From the NCBI GenBank assembly GCA_002506755.1, contig DAYD01000004.1, positions 1 to 64,000 on the forward strand: a DNA stretch of 64,000 bases, given 5' to 3'. Shown one piece after another: positions 1 to 9,800 of this stretch (positions are counted from its first letter, which is position 1; every line of letters starts with the position of its first letter). The notes below the pieces were generated by a model that was given only the letters and a program-made list of their open reading frames with translations, had not been told where the DNA came from and ran no database searches. The DNA comes from Euryarchaeota archaeon UBA462. GTDB lineage: Archaea; Thermoplasmatota; Poseidoniia; Poseidoniales; Thalassarchaeaceae. A program made the translations under genes and the position numbers.

Positions 1-61
1 CCCAAGGGGGGGTCCCTCAGGGCCAACCGAATTACCGATAGGCAGACAGGCTATGTCTGTG

Positions 62-628
62 CTAGTAGAACGGGTTTGTCCCCGCCTCGTGGTCCGTCAT
101 GTCAACGACCCCCGAAACCTCAGGCACACCCTCTGTGATCATCACTTCTACACCTTGTCTGAGAGTCACATCAACCATTCCACAGCCTTGACAACCCCCT
201 CCAAACGCGATTAGGGCCTTCCCCTCGTCGTCTATGCCGATGAGATCGACATGCCCCCCGTGGGAAGCTACGACTGGATTGACCTTCTCGGAGATCACAT
301 CTGCGACCGCCTTGGAAATGTCGTCAATCCAGAGTGGATTGGGGTTCTCGAAGCTGAAGCCACCTCCCATGAGTGTCTCTTTGTAATCCAAGGTGGTACC
401 CTCTAGGTAGGGGGCACTTTTTGCACCCACGAATACAGCAATTCCACTAACTTCAGATGCAATGTCATCCTCGAGAGCATCACTCTTTCCGATAAGCTGT
501 AGATCATATTGGAAACCATTGGGCCCTCTTCCAACAATATCCAATTTCAGTGCCATCTCCTCATCTCCATCAGCCTTTTCTGAGAAGCTTCCGAGCATTT
601 CCCTAGCCTTGTCCGTGATAATGAGCAT
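62..628 (-). CDS. NfuA-like iron-sulphur cluster scaffold/carrier protein
   Basis: A 188-residue protein with two parts. Residues 1-95 resemble a degenerate HesB/IscA (A-type) domain without the usual cysteines, and residues 100-188 form a NifU C-terminal domain with the cluster-binding CxxC at C146 and C149 (GGGCQGCGMVDVTLRQG). The same order is found in bacterial NfuA, which holds a 4Fe-4S cluster and passes it to apo-proteins in the cytosol. It is divergent from moaA, whose product needs two 4Fe-4S clusters, with 80 bases between them that must hold both promoters. The ATG start gives a full A-type domain. The family call is firm; the client proteins are unknown. Confidence 0.88.
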   Translation of the reverse strand: MLIITDKAREMLGSFSEKADGDEEMALKLDIVGRGPNGFQYDLQLIGKSDALEDDIASEVSGIAVFVGAKSAPYLEGTTLDYKETLMGGGFSFENPNPLWIDDISKAVADVISEKVNPVVASHGGHVDLIGIDDEGKALIAFGGGCQGCGMVDVTLRQGVEVMITEGVPEVSGVVDMTDHEAGTNPFY

Positions 629-708
629 GTTGGGTGGTACAATCCACCACTATTCAATCTGTTCTCCTGAAGATAAGCTCATGACTAGCCACTTGACCGA
701 AGGGGACA

Positions 709-1707
709 ATGGTCCTAGACAAACTCAGTCGTCCTCTTAGGGACCTCCGAATTTCTGTAACAGACAAGTGCAACTTCAGATGCAGGTATTGCATGCCAAG
801 GGAAAAGTTCGGTAGTGATCACACCTTCCTATCAAAAAGTGAGATCCTATCCTACGAGGAGATAAACAGGTTCGTTCTCGCGTGCAAACCATTAGGGCTC
901 CAAAAGGTAAGAATTACTGGAGGTGAACCACTCCTAAGGAAGGATATTCACAAGCTTGTTAAGATGATCTCTGGCCTTGGAATAGAAACTGCACTCACCA
1001 CAAACGGCTCTCTATTGTCTGGACAACTAAGCAAGCTTGCAAGATCAGGCTTGGACAGGGTAACCATCAGCTTAGACGCAATGGACCAAGAAACTCACTC
1101 AAAAATCACTGACTCCACATTCTCGGTAAGCGATATCTTAGAGGGAATTATGGAAGCCTCTAGTCTCGGGCTCGAACCCGTGAAAGTCAACTGCGTGGTC
1201 CGAAGGGGGGTAAACGAATCTGAGGTGCCAAAGTTAGTAAGAAAATTCAGAGGCACTGGGGTGATAGTCAGATTCATCGAGTTCATGGATGTTGGGAGTA
1301 CAAACGGGTGGACTCCAGGGCAAGTGGTGCCAAGCTCGGAGATTCTGGATTTCCTTTCCAAGGATTTCGACCTAGTCCCATTAATCAGGGACTCCCCTAG
1401 CGATGTCGCTTCTAGATGGGCTCACTCCGATGGATCTGGTGAGATTGGGTTCATCTCATCCGTCTCCAATCCATTCTGCGGAGACTGTGTAAGGGCACGA
1501 TTGTCATCGGAGGGGAAGCTATACACCTGCCTTTTCTCGACTCTAGGTCATGAGATGTCCGACCTAATTCAAAAAGAAGCCGACCCGAATAAACTTACCC
1601 AAGCAATCACCAAAGTATGGGAACAGAGGAAAGACAGGTACAGTGAGGAAAGAAAACCAGAAACCATCACTCTACCAAGGGTGGAAATGTCCTACATAGG
1701 TGGTTGA
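709..1707 (+). CDS. moaA: GTP 3',8-cyclase MoaA (molybdopterin biosynthesis)
   Basis: A radical-SAM enzyme that rearranges GTP to 3',8-cyclo-7,8-dihydro-GTP, the first step of molybdenum cofactor synthesis. The SAM cluster cysteines are C21, C25 and C28 (CNFRCRYC). The second cluster that binds GTP is C257, C260 and C274, with the usual CxxC-x13-C spacing. The protein ends in Gly-Gly, as MoaA does, and that tail is needed for catalysis in the family. At 332 residues it is the usual length. The start is the ATG at 709. The 3' end overlaps the convergent trm1 gene by 16 bases. No other molybdopterin genes are in the window. Confidence 0.95.
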   Translation: MVLDKLSRPLRDLRISVTDKCNFRCRYCMPREKFGSDHTFLSKSEILSYEEINRFVLACKPLGLQKVRITGGEPLLRKDIHKLVKMISGLGIETALTTNGSLLSGQLSKLARSGLDRVTISLDAMDQETHSKITDSTFSVSDILEGIMEASSLGLEPVKVNCVVRRGVNESEVPKLVRKFRGTGVIVRFIEFMDVGSTNGWTPGQVVPSSEILDFLSKDFDLVPLIRDSPSDVASRWAHSDGSGEIGFISSVSNPFCGDCVRARLSSEGKLYTCLFSTLGHEMSDLIQKEADPNKLTQAITKVWEQRKDRYSEERKPETITLPRVEMSYIGG

Positions 1708-3023
1708 ATCGATTCTGCTGCTTCAACCACAGCTTCCCATGGTGCATTGGTCCTAAATGAAGGCCTGCCATAACTGGATACCGACGCAAGGTGTCCAGCC
1801 TCAATCAGGTCACTTACAATCCTACGAGGACTAGGTGGGGCTCCACTCTCAAGCCAAGAAGACAAGTCGTCCACGACTACTAGATGGTTTGATCCAACAA
1901 CCACAGACTCCTCCGAGATGTGCCTAACGCTCCTTGAAATCCTCCGCCTTTCCATCTCAAACTTCTTTTGGTCCCAGCCAACGAGGTCTCCCACTTCGAA
2001 GATAGGTCCGCAGGTCTCAAGGGCTAGGCTTTCAGTCATACATGACATTGCTTGACTATCTCCTGTTGAGCCAACCCAGAGCGGCCCTGAGACGCGGGGG
2101 TCACCCCTGTCAACGGGATAACTCAAAGGTAGCATGCAGTGCATAGGAAGATGGGTAAGTTGGCTTTGAGGGTGGAGGCCCTCATCGATAGAGGATAGGA
2201 CCTCATCCTCTCGAGGGGAGTAAACTCTCCAGCCGATATTCCCTTCCAAATCGTTTGCCCCTGACACGCTCTTTAGTATCCTGAAGGATACCCTGAGATG
2301 GTGAGAGTCCCAAACAGATAGTAGGGGGGATATGATACGATCGTGTCTGGCAGCGCTCCTCGAAATTGAGGCCAACATCACTCTCATCCCAGAGTCATGT
2401 GCAAGCCCGTCAGTCCGGACTTTGGCCCCATATCTCCTCATCAGTGCTGTCCCCGACGAACCAGTGAGCGCCGCTGTATCCGTGGCACTGATTTCCATAA
2501 CACCACTCCTCGCCATTGACTGGATGGCCGAGTCGATGAATGGGGCTGGAGACCCGTATGGGTCAATGTCTACCCAATGTCTTCCGCTTTTCAGAACCTC
2601 CACTCTTAAGTCACCATTTCTGGGAATCAGCAGACCCTCTCCGTGGGATGTGCCAAATCTAACATGAGACTCCATGGCCCATTTCAGGGCATCTTCATCT
2701 AAATCGACTACTGTGGCTGAAATCCTCTTTGCCATTTCCGCGGGTAGTTCGTTTATCCATCTCCTAGCCCTAAGACCAGAAGCAGCTAAGCCGTCCAAAG
2801 CGTATATCTCTCGTTCGCCAAGCATACCGCTCTCAATAGCATACTTGAGAAGCAAGACACTCCTTGTCCTGCTTCCCGACATTGCAGGATTGTAGAACAC
2901 ACTACTAGTACCCTTGGATCGCGGCCCTTGAGAGCCTAACTGAGGCGGGACTGGAAGAACCATCTCTGTCCTCCCCTCTCTATGGGGAAACCCATTCGAC
3001 GTTTCTCTCGCACCCCCGCCCAT
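1692..3023 (-). CDS. trm1: tRNA (guanine26-N2)-dimethyltransferase Trm1
   Basis: A 443-residue SAM-dependent methyltransferase that dimethylates G26 of tRNA. The N-terminal NPAMSGSRTRSVLLLKYA block matches the Trm1 signature region. SAM motif I is ALDGLAASGLRARR, followed by an acidic motif II (VVDLDEDALKWA). The catalytic DPYGSPAPFIDSA stretch is the DPFGSP motif of the family. The C-terminal half has the SGPLWVG segment typical of archaeal Trm1. The first about 35 residues are low in similarity, and a start at 2963 (MVLPVPPQ) is possible. It is convergent with moaA and lies 39 bases downstream of purM, probably in the same transcript. Confidence 0.92.
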   Translation of the reverse strand: MGGGARETSNGFPHREGRTEMVLPVPPQLGSQGPRSKGTSSVFYNPAMSGSRTRSVLLLKYAIESGMLGEREIYALDGLAASGLRARRWINELPAEMAKRISATVVDLDEDALKWAMESHVRFGTSHGEGLLIPRNGDLRVEVLKSGRHWVDIDPYGSPAPFIDSAIQSMARSGVMEISATDTAALTGSSGTALMRRYGAKVRTDGLAHDSGMRVMLASISRSAARHDRIISPLLSVWDSHHLRVSFRILKSVSGANDLEGNIGWRVYSPREDEVLSSIDEGLHPQSQLTHLPMHCMLPLSYPVDRGDPRVSGPLWVGSTGDSQAMSCMTESLALETCGPIFEVGDLVGWDQKKFEMERRRISRSVRHISEESVVVGSNHLVVVDDLSSWLESGAPPSPRRIVSDLIEAGHLASVSSYGRPSFRTNAPWEAVVEAAESIQPPM

Positions 3024-3062
3024 GATCTCCGGAGGAGTTAGTCACAAAAGGTGTTCATTGAA

Positions 3063-4217
3063 TTAGTACTCTGTGAAAATTACATTCGGGTCAGTGTGAG
3101 TCACCAAACCCTTCTGATTAGTGACCTCTCCTACAATCTTGGTACCTGGCAGCTTGTTCGCCAGCCATTCTCTAATTGAGTCTGCAGAATCCGATGATAC
3201 TGCAACTAGCATACCCATGCCCATGTTGAAGGTTCTGTGCATCTCCCTTGAACTCACAGATCCTACTTCAGAAATCCACCGATACTCTGGCGGGGGAGGG
3301 AGGGGATCAGATATATGCCAACCCAAAGATTGACTCAATCTAAGTAAATTCGACAGTCCTCCGCCAGTAATATGGGCTATTCCCTTTATTTCTTCTGCCG
3401 AACAGACACCTTCACCAGTCCTTGACTCGATAATCAGATCTACCACTGGGTCAACGTAAATCCTAGTTGGATTGAGTATTACCTCCGACAATGTAGGGAG
3501 ATCTCCGTCAGAGAATCTCTCAATATCTCTCCAAAGATGTTGGGGGTCGAACGGACAGGGCTCTAGAAGAGAGCAGCCCGACCTCTCAACAACGGCCCGA
3601 ATCAGTGTGAATCCGTTAGAATGAAATCCACTGCTAGGTAAGCCAATCAGAATGTCACCCTCTTCTAACCCTTGGCCAGTTATTCCTGAATCTCTTGGAA
3701 ACCACCCCAATGCTGTTCCGGATAGGTCAAGCTCCTTAACAATCCCAGGAAGTGTGGCAGTCTCCCCTCCAGCGAGTGTAACCCTAGCAATGTTACAGGC
3801 TCTAGAAAGTGAGGCTCCTAGCTTTGAATGCACTTGGGGATCGGCTCGAGGTACGGCGATGTAGTCCACAAAGGCAAGGGGCTCTGCTCCTACGCAAATC
3901 AAATCATTTACGTTCATCGCAACACAATCCATGCCAACTCCACCAAGATGACCAACTTCCATTGCGATTTGTAGCTTAGATCCCACCCCATCTGTCGCCA
4001 ATGCTAAGCAAGACTCACCAAATTCGATGACCCCTCCAAATCCACCAGGAAGAGGCACTGGAGCCCCAAAGACACCCGGAGGCCTGGAAGATGTGTCAAG
4101 GGACTCTATCAGACTAGCTATCGCCCTTCCTTCAAGCTCAATGTCAACACCGCTAGAGGCATAGTCAAGAGGCTCTCCCACATACCCTCGGAAACATAAC
4201 AAGAACTTCATCATCAC
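3063..4217 (-). CDS. purM: Phosphoribosylformylglycinamidine cyclo-ligase PurM (AIR synthetase)
   Basis: Closes the imidazole ring in purine synthesis, converting FGAM plus ATP to AIR. The N-terminus has YASSGVDIELEGRAIASL, the usual start of PurM, followed by the ATP-binding TDGVGSKLQIAMEVG segment. DCVAMNVNDLICVGAEPL is the PurM-like fold signature, and the C-terminal half has GLPSSGFHSNGFTLIR and ITGGGLSNLLRLSQSLGW. At 384 residues it is somewhat longer than bacterial PurM (about 345). The first about 16 residues (MMMKFLLCFRGYVGEP) precede the conserved core, and the exact initiator among three consecutive ATG codons is uncertain. It is the first gene of a minus-strand purM-trm1 pair. Confidence 0.94.
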   Translation of the reverse strand: MMMKFLLCFRGYVGEPLDYASSGVDIELEGRAIASLIESLDTSSRPPGVFGAPVPLPGGFGGVIEFGESCLALATDGVGSKLQIAMEVGHLGGVGMDCVAMNVNDLICVGAEPLAFVDYIAVPRADPQVHSKLGASLSRACNIARVTLAGGETATLPGIVKELDLSGTALGWFPRDSGITGQGLEEGDILIGLPSSGFHSNGFTLIRAVVERSGCSLLEPCPFDPQHLWRDIERFSDGDLPTLSEVILNPTRIYVDPVVDLIIESRTGEGVCSAEEIKGIAHITGGGLSNLLRLSQSLGWHISDPLPPPPEYRWISEVGSVSSREMHRTFNMGMGMLVAVSSDSADSIREWLANKLPGTKIVGEVTNQKGLVTHTDPNVIFTEY

Positions 4218-4289
4218 GGAACAAAAGCCTCAATGTTTTAACGAAAATAATACCTCATTTGAAAGCCAATTAAGGGGTAATTGGGCTAA

Positions 4290-4350
4290 TTCACTTATAA
4301 ATAAATACTCAACAATCTATATAACTCAAAGTTTAGTGGCTAAGGGAGGT
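4290..4350 (+). promoter_or_regulatory. Promoter and ribosome binding site of the transport operon
   Basis: The 147-base gap between the divergent purM and the binding-protein gene is strongly A+T rich. It contains two archaeal TATA-box candidates, TTATAAATA at 4295-4303 and TATATAA at 4318-4324. A strong Shine-Dalgarno sequence, GGAGGT, lies at 4345-4350, 14 bases before the ATG at 4365. A consensus TATA box would place transcription about 25 bases downstream. The upstream box would leave a short leader that keeps the Shine-Dalgarno sequence. Which box is used cannot be decided from sequence. Confidence 0.5.
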
Positions 4351-4364
4351 AGTGAGAGTTTACT

Positions 4365-6767
4365 ATGTACAACAAGAAAATGATTGCAATGATGCTTACC
4401 CTGAGTATGCTGGCTGCTAGCCTAGCAGGATGCGCAGGTGACGACGACGACGATGATGTTGTGGAGGTGTCCGGATGTATGGACGAAACCGCAAACAACT
4501 ACAACGCCGACGCAACAACGAATGACGACAGCTGCACGTATGATGCAGTGGTTACAACCCACAAGATTGGTTTGCTAAACCCGATTACAGGGCCAATAGC
4601 GCAATACGCGCCGCCGTTTACATACGCGGCACAACAAGCCATTAGTGATCTTAACGCAATTGATTCAAGCGTTCAGTTCGAGCTAGTCGAGGCCGACTCA
4701 GGATGTGGCGCCGATCTTGCAGCTACCAGCGCGCAGACTCTGGTCGACGCTGGAGTTGTAGGAGTTGCTGGGGCAGCGTGCTCCGGAGCTTCAACGGCTG
4801 CAAACGCGGTTCTAAACGCCGCAGGTGTCGTCCAGGTGTCCTACGCCAGCACCAGCCCTGCTCTAACAGGGACAGCCGGGTTCTGGAGGGTAGTCCCAAG
4901 CGACGAGATTCAGGGACCAGCAATGAAGGACATGATGGACGCGGCTGGAGCCACAAACCCAGCAGTTCTCCACATGACCAACGACTATGGTTCAGGACTA
5001 GCCACAGCATTCGAGAATGCTTGGGGCACAGACAACCTCTGCACCAAGGTCGGCTACGAGGATACAACAACCGACTTCACGACTCAGATCCAGGCGGTAG
5101 CAGACAACTCATGCTCATCCGTGGTCATCGTCAGCTACGCAGCCGACGGCGCAGCAATTCTGGAGCAGATGGCCGGAGCTGGGGTTTCCCTCCCGGTCTT
5201 CGGTGCCGACGGAATCGCCGACGGAGCATTCTTGGACAGTTTCAGCGCCCCTGCAGCAGCCAACGCAGTACAGGCAACAAGGCCCCTCGGCGGAACCTCC
5301 ACAGGTGACTTCAATGACAGGTGTGCAGCGAGCACTGACTGCGCCGGTGGGATTTACACCTCGGAAACATACGACGCGGTAATGATGATCGGAAAGGCCG
5401 CAGCAATGGAAGCAGGTGCCAACATGGCCACTCATCTGAACATGGTCGGTACCAACTATGCTGGAGCCACTGGAGAGCTTACCTTCGATGCTAATGGAGA
5501 CGTTCCAGGGTTCGGATACGAGCTCTGCCAGTTCGATGCAATCTCAAGCACTGACGTATTCTTCAGCTGCAGGAACACATGGGCTCTAACGGACCCATTG
5601 GACTACACAAGCGGGGCAATCTCTGCTGCAACGTTCACTGGGACCACTGTCAAGATAGGGTTCCTCAACCCCTCTACCGGACCCATACAGCAATACGCAC
5701 CGGGCTTCTATGCAGCATCTCAGATAGCCCTCAATGTAGGAAACATCGCAGGATGGGGTAGCGGTCTACAGTTCGAAGTAGTCTACGCAGACTCAGGTTG
5801 CAACGAGCAAACGGCGGCAACAGCGGCTCAGACCCTCCTCGACGCAGGTGTTGTGGGAGTTGTAGGAGCAGCATGCTCCGGGGCCTCGATCGGTGCTAAC
5901 TCGGTCTTGTCGGAAGCAGGGATACCCATGATATCGTACGCGAGCACCAGCCCTGCGCTATCGAACTCATCCAATTACCCCCACTTCTTCAGAGTGGTGC
6001 CAAGCGACGAGCTTCAGGGACCTGCGATCAAGGACACAATGAACAACAGAGACTCGAGTTTGACTTCACCCGCTCTGCTGTACATGACTAACGATTACGG
6101 CTCAGGCCTGGCAGGAGCTTTCGAGACTGCATGGGGAACGGACAACCTCTGCACCAAGATCGGCTATGATCCAGAAACTACTACTGACTTTACGTCTGCA
6201 GTGCAATCTGTGATAGATGCAGACTGCGACAGTGCAGTCCTGATATCCTATGCAGCGGATGGAGCCAATATAGTTGAACAAATGAACGCTTCTGGAGCTG
6301 CCATACCAATCTTTGGTGGGGACGGTGTCGCAGCGGAGGGCCTGTGCGCGGAGATGGCAGATCCGTCTCTATGCGCTGGCATTGTTGCAACCAAGCCTAA
6401 TACGGGTGCAATGAACGAGAGGATGGGAGCATTCGCTCTCCTATGCGGTGCATCCGAAGCGTGCAGTAATGGAACGATCTATACATCAGAAGCATTCGAC
6501 GCAATGATCATCATGATGTACGCCTACTTTGCTGGAGCATCTGCGCCTGGTACGCCAATGTCGCAGCTTATCTCTCTAACTGGACAAGGATTCGTAGGAG
6601 CGACTGGAATTCACACCTTTGATTCCAATGGTGACGTTCCTGGATACGGATTCTGCATCGGTGACTTCACCTATGCCGATGGAGCAGCTAGCTACGACTG
6701 CACGCAGAGCTGGGCTCTAACAGACCCACTGGACTACACAAGTGGTGTAGTCACCACAAACGCTTGA
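4365..6767 (+). CDS. Double-domain branched-chain amino acid-type ABC substrate-binding lipoprotein
   Basis: An 800-residue exported binding protein. Residues 1-22 are a lipoprotein signal with lipobox LAG-C at C23, followed by an acidic Asp run. Residues 38-59 form a Cys-Asn-Tyr-Asn...Asp-Cys motif seen in surface proteins of marine microbes. Two copies of a LivK-type periplasmic-binding fold (Peripla_BP_6) follow, about residues 66-405 and 425-795. The copies share matched blocks such as GLLNPITGPIAQYAP / GFLNPSTGPIQQYAP, GAACSGAS, YASTSPAL, MTNDYGSGLA and WALTDPLDYTSG. Most family members have a single domain, so this is an internal duplication. It heads the operon with the fused permease and two ATPases. 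The substrate (amino acid, amide or peptide) cannot be read from sequence. Confidence 0.9.
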   Translation: MYNKKMIAMMLTLSMLAASLAGCAGDDDDDDVVEVSGCMDETANNYNADATTNDDSCTYDAVVTTHKIGLLNPITGPIAQYAPPFTYAAQQAISDLNAIDSSVQFELVEADSGCGADLAATSAQTLVDAGVVGVAGAACSGASTAANAVLNAAGVVQVSYASTSPALTGTAGFWRVVPSDEIQGPAMKDMMDAAGATNPAVLHMTNDYGSGLATAFENAWGTDNLCTKVGYEDTTTDFTTQIQAVADNSCSSVVIVSYAADGAAILEQMAGAGVSLPVFGADGIADGAFLDSFSAPAAANAVQATRPLGGTSTGDFNDRCAASTDCAGGIYTSETYDAVMMIGKAAAMEAGANMATHLNMVGTNYAGATGELTFDANGDVPGFGYELCQFDAISSTDVFFSCRNTWALTDPLDYTSGAISAATFTGTTVKIGFLNPSTGPIQQYAPGFYAASQIALNVGNIAGWGSGLQFEVVYADSGCNEQTAATAAQTLLDAGVVGVVGAACSGASIGANSVLSEAGIPMISYASTSPALSNSSNYPHFFRVVPSDELQGPAIKDTMNNRDSSLTSPALLYMTNDYGSGLAGAFETAWGTDNLCTKIGYDPETTTDFTSAVQSVIDADCDSAVLISYAADGANIVEQMNASGAAIPIFGGDGVAAEGLCAEMADPSLCAGIVATKPNTGAMNERMGAFALLCGASEACSNGTIYTSEAFDAMIIMMYAYFAGASAPGTPMSQLISLTGQGFVGATGIHTFDSNGDVPGYGFCIGDFTYADGAASYDCTQSWALTDPLDYTSGVVTTNA

Positions 6768-6794
6768 TTCAAAGAAACAAGCAGGGAACGTAAA

Positions 6795-6823
6795 GCGCTC
6801 GGCGGGGATAACCCGCCGAGCGC
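6795..6823 (+). promoter_or_regulatory. Strong stem-loop between binding protein and permease
   Basis: A perfect 12-bp inverted repeat, GCGCTCGGCGGG at 6795-6806 and its complement at 6812-6823, encloses a 5-base loop. It lies 28 bases after the stop of the binding-protein gene and 53 bases before the permease start. No T-run follows (the next bases are CCCCAACAA), so it is not a classical terminator. In many ABC operons a hairpin at this position stabilises the upstream binding-protein message and lowers downstream expression; that role is inferred here. Confidence 0.6.
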
Positions 6824-6876
6824 CCCCCAACAATGATTACTTCAACGCCACTCCATCGGAAAGGCGAGGTGTCGAA

Positions 6877-9800
6877 TTGAATGACATGATCAAGGGAATC
6901 AGCGCGGCAATCCTCAATTCCAAATTGCATAAATCTTGGAGATTGGCATCACGCGGACAGCGCAGAGCGGTTATTGCAATAGCAATATTCGTCGATGCAA
7001 GCTTAGGACTATTATACCAGAACGGCTCTCTTAACCTACTGGATTTCCTCGTTGGAGGATCGATCCCAAACGATCTGCCGTGGCTTCTTCAAATTGTAGA
7101 GGCAGCCTCAGCAGCCTTCTTTGCGGTGAAGATAATTTTCGATGATTTACCCAAAGGCAAAGTTAGAACTGGCTTGATCTTCCTTTCCCCGGTATTCCTT
7201 TTGTCAACCATTTGGCTCATCTTGGAATTCCTATTCCTGGGGCTTGACAGAGATGCAACTGTGATCATAGACATGGGGACGATTGGAATTGGGACTCTAA
7301 CTTGGTCTTCTACATATCTTGCCATAGCAGTGGGTTTGACTCTGACTTACAAGGTTCAGAGGTATGGAAACTTCGCTCAAAGCGAACTTTTCATGATTGG
7401 GATGTACCTGTCCATGGTGATGATCTGGAGTGATTTCTTCTTCCCGCTGTATGATGCTAACAGCGATGGGGTTCTAGCCTGGTCCCTTTTGCTGTGGACA
7501 CTTGTAGCTGCATTCTTCCTGACAGGAATAGCAGGTGTGCTAATCGATCGCACGGTATACAGGGGATTCAGGGAGAAAGGTGCAAGTCCTCAGATTATGA
7601 TGATTGCATCATTGGGAGTTGCGTTGATACTACGTGCTTTGACATATCTCAGATTCGGTGCTGGAATAAACATCTTCGAGCCGGACCGAGATTGGAGGAT
7701 CCCCTCTCTAAGATGGAACATTCCCACCACCAAGTTTAGATTCAACCTGGGTATGAAGGATTTGCAAGATGGTGGTACTTACACTGGATATGAGTGTGAA
7801 TCAGGGCAGAGAGTAGTGCATGAGGTTGCTAAGCCCCACTTGGAAGTCTACGACAAGATGACTGATTGCGTGACGGAGTTCACGACTGGGTATCCATACT
7901 ACAAAGGGGCAGTGCCAGTCGTTGTATTCACCTCGGTCATTTTCCTTCTAATTCTACTAAAGAAAACCAGATTGGGAAGAAGGATGAGAGCGGTAGCTGA
8001 CAACCCGGACCTAGCAGCCAGCAGTGGAATCAATGTGGAGCGAATACAGATGACTAGTGCATTCCTGTCAGCAGGAATCTCTGGGGTAGGTGGGGCAGTT
8101 TTCGCGATGACTCTGCGATTCTCACCTGAAACCGCATTCACCCTTTTATTGCCCTCTTTCGCCATAATCGTTCTAGGAACAATTGGCTCTATTGGAGGGG
8201 CTATAGTAGGCGCTCTAATAGTGGGCTTCGTTAGGACCCTCTCCAGTCCTGTTCTCATAGGGATAGGTCTTGACTTGGGTAGATCCAACTATACTGCTCT
8301 GGAAAACGTAATGCCATACATCTTCCTTGTTGCGATACTAATGATAATGCCAGAGGGAATCGGAGATGCCTATGAAAAATGGAAGGTAGAGCGACTCAGA
8401 AAGAAGGCTGAGCAAGACAAACAACCCTCAGAAAAAGTAGGGGGACTACTTGCAATATCACCACTCGGAGCATTAGGGGCACATAACTTCTGGAGGGGAA
8501 AGAACTCTAGGGGCGAGACAATGCTCATTCTTACCTTGGGTTCGTATATTTTCCACAGAATATCTCGCTTTGTCGCTGGAAACTCGTTAGCCCCTGGCTC
8601 ATGCTCAAAAGCATGTCAGGAGAGTAATGCAGTTGATTCAAACTTCGAACTACTGACCGGTCGGACGAGTGGGGACTTCATCTTGGAGGACTCGCCACTT
8701 ACTCGATCCGATCTTCTTTTCCAAAAGAGCCCACCCAGTGGCCTAACGGATATTGAGATAGAAAGCTGGACAGAGGAAGCCGTGCTAGAAATGAATGAAT
8801 CATGGCTCTCCATGATGAACTTAGAAATGGACCTCGTGGAACTGATTGTTTCTGTTGGAGACGTAGTTTGGCCGGCCATTCCTGTAATTATATGGGGGAT
8901 TGCGATCGTGGAGGGAATCTATTCACTTAATGGAATGAAGAAAGACCCCTTGGAACCAATATTTACTAATCTCGACAAAATCCTATACCCAATCTCTGTT
9001 ATTCGAGACAATTGCTCAATAATTTTTGAGAGGCTTTCATCTCGCGCGAATTTAGCAATTCTAGATATTCAAAGAAGAATCTCCGTCTTGATTGGTTCGA
9101 TTATTGTCCTAATCAGCGATACAGATTCCTACAAGGCTGTCAGATCTCATGATTTCATCAACCGAATTAAACAGAAAGCACCCTATGGTAGAGAGAGTCC
9201 CTATGGGTCTTGGATGTTGTTTTCCGTATTGCTAATCGTCATGCTGGGCTTCGTTTGGTGGCTTCCTGTGGCAGATCAAGAAGATGCCAGATTCATCAAA
9301 GTTCTACAGGTTTCAAACGTTATCGTCACTCTCTCTATTTTTGCTTTGATGGCCTTTTCCCTGAATGTCCATACAGGGGTAACCGGTCTAGTAAACTTTG
9401 GAGTCATCTTCTTTGTCGGAATCGGTGCTATCAGTGTGGGAATCCTCACTGCTCCTGAGAACCTGTATGGTTATGATTGGCCTGTTTTCTGGGCTGTTGT
9501 TGCCGGAGCCATTGTGGCCGCCGTATTTGGATGGCTCCTGGCTTATCCTACGGCTAGACTTAGGATGGACTACTTCGCAATCGTGACCATCTCACTGGGG
9601 GAGATACTCAGGTATCTGCTGATGGGCGAATCTCTCCTCAGGGCAGGAACTTTCGGGAACAGCATGGGTATCTCTAATTACAAGCTACCACTCAAATCTT
9701 GGTGGTTCTGCGGGCCAATCCCCCCTACGAAAGACCCACTTCCCGGACCCGATGGCCTTCTGGGAAATGCCGATGATCTAATCCGGGAATACAGCCCTAA

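Noticed and set aside
1..61. Left edge of the window
   Set aside because: The 61 bases before the Nfu stop show no gene, RNA or repeat I can support; they may be the end of a neighbouring gene.
6795..6823. The hairpin as a rho-independent terminator
   Set aside because: There is no T-run after the stem and the downstream permease shares the operon; a stability or attenuation element fits better.
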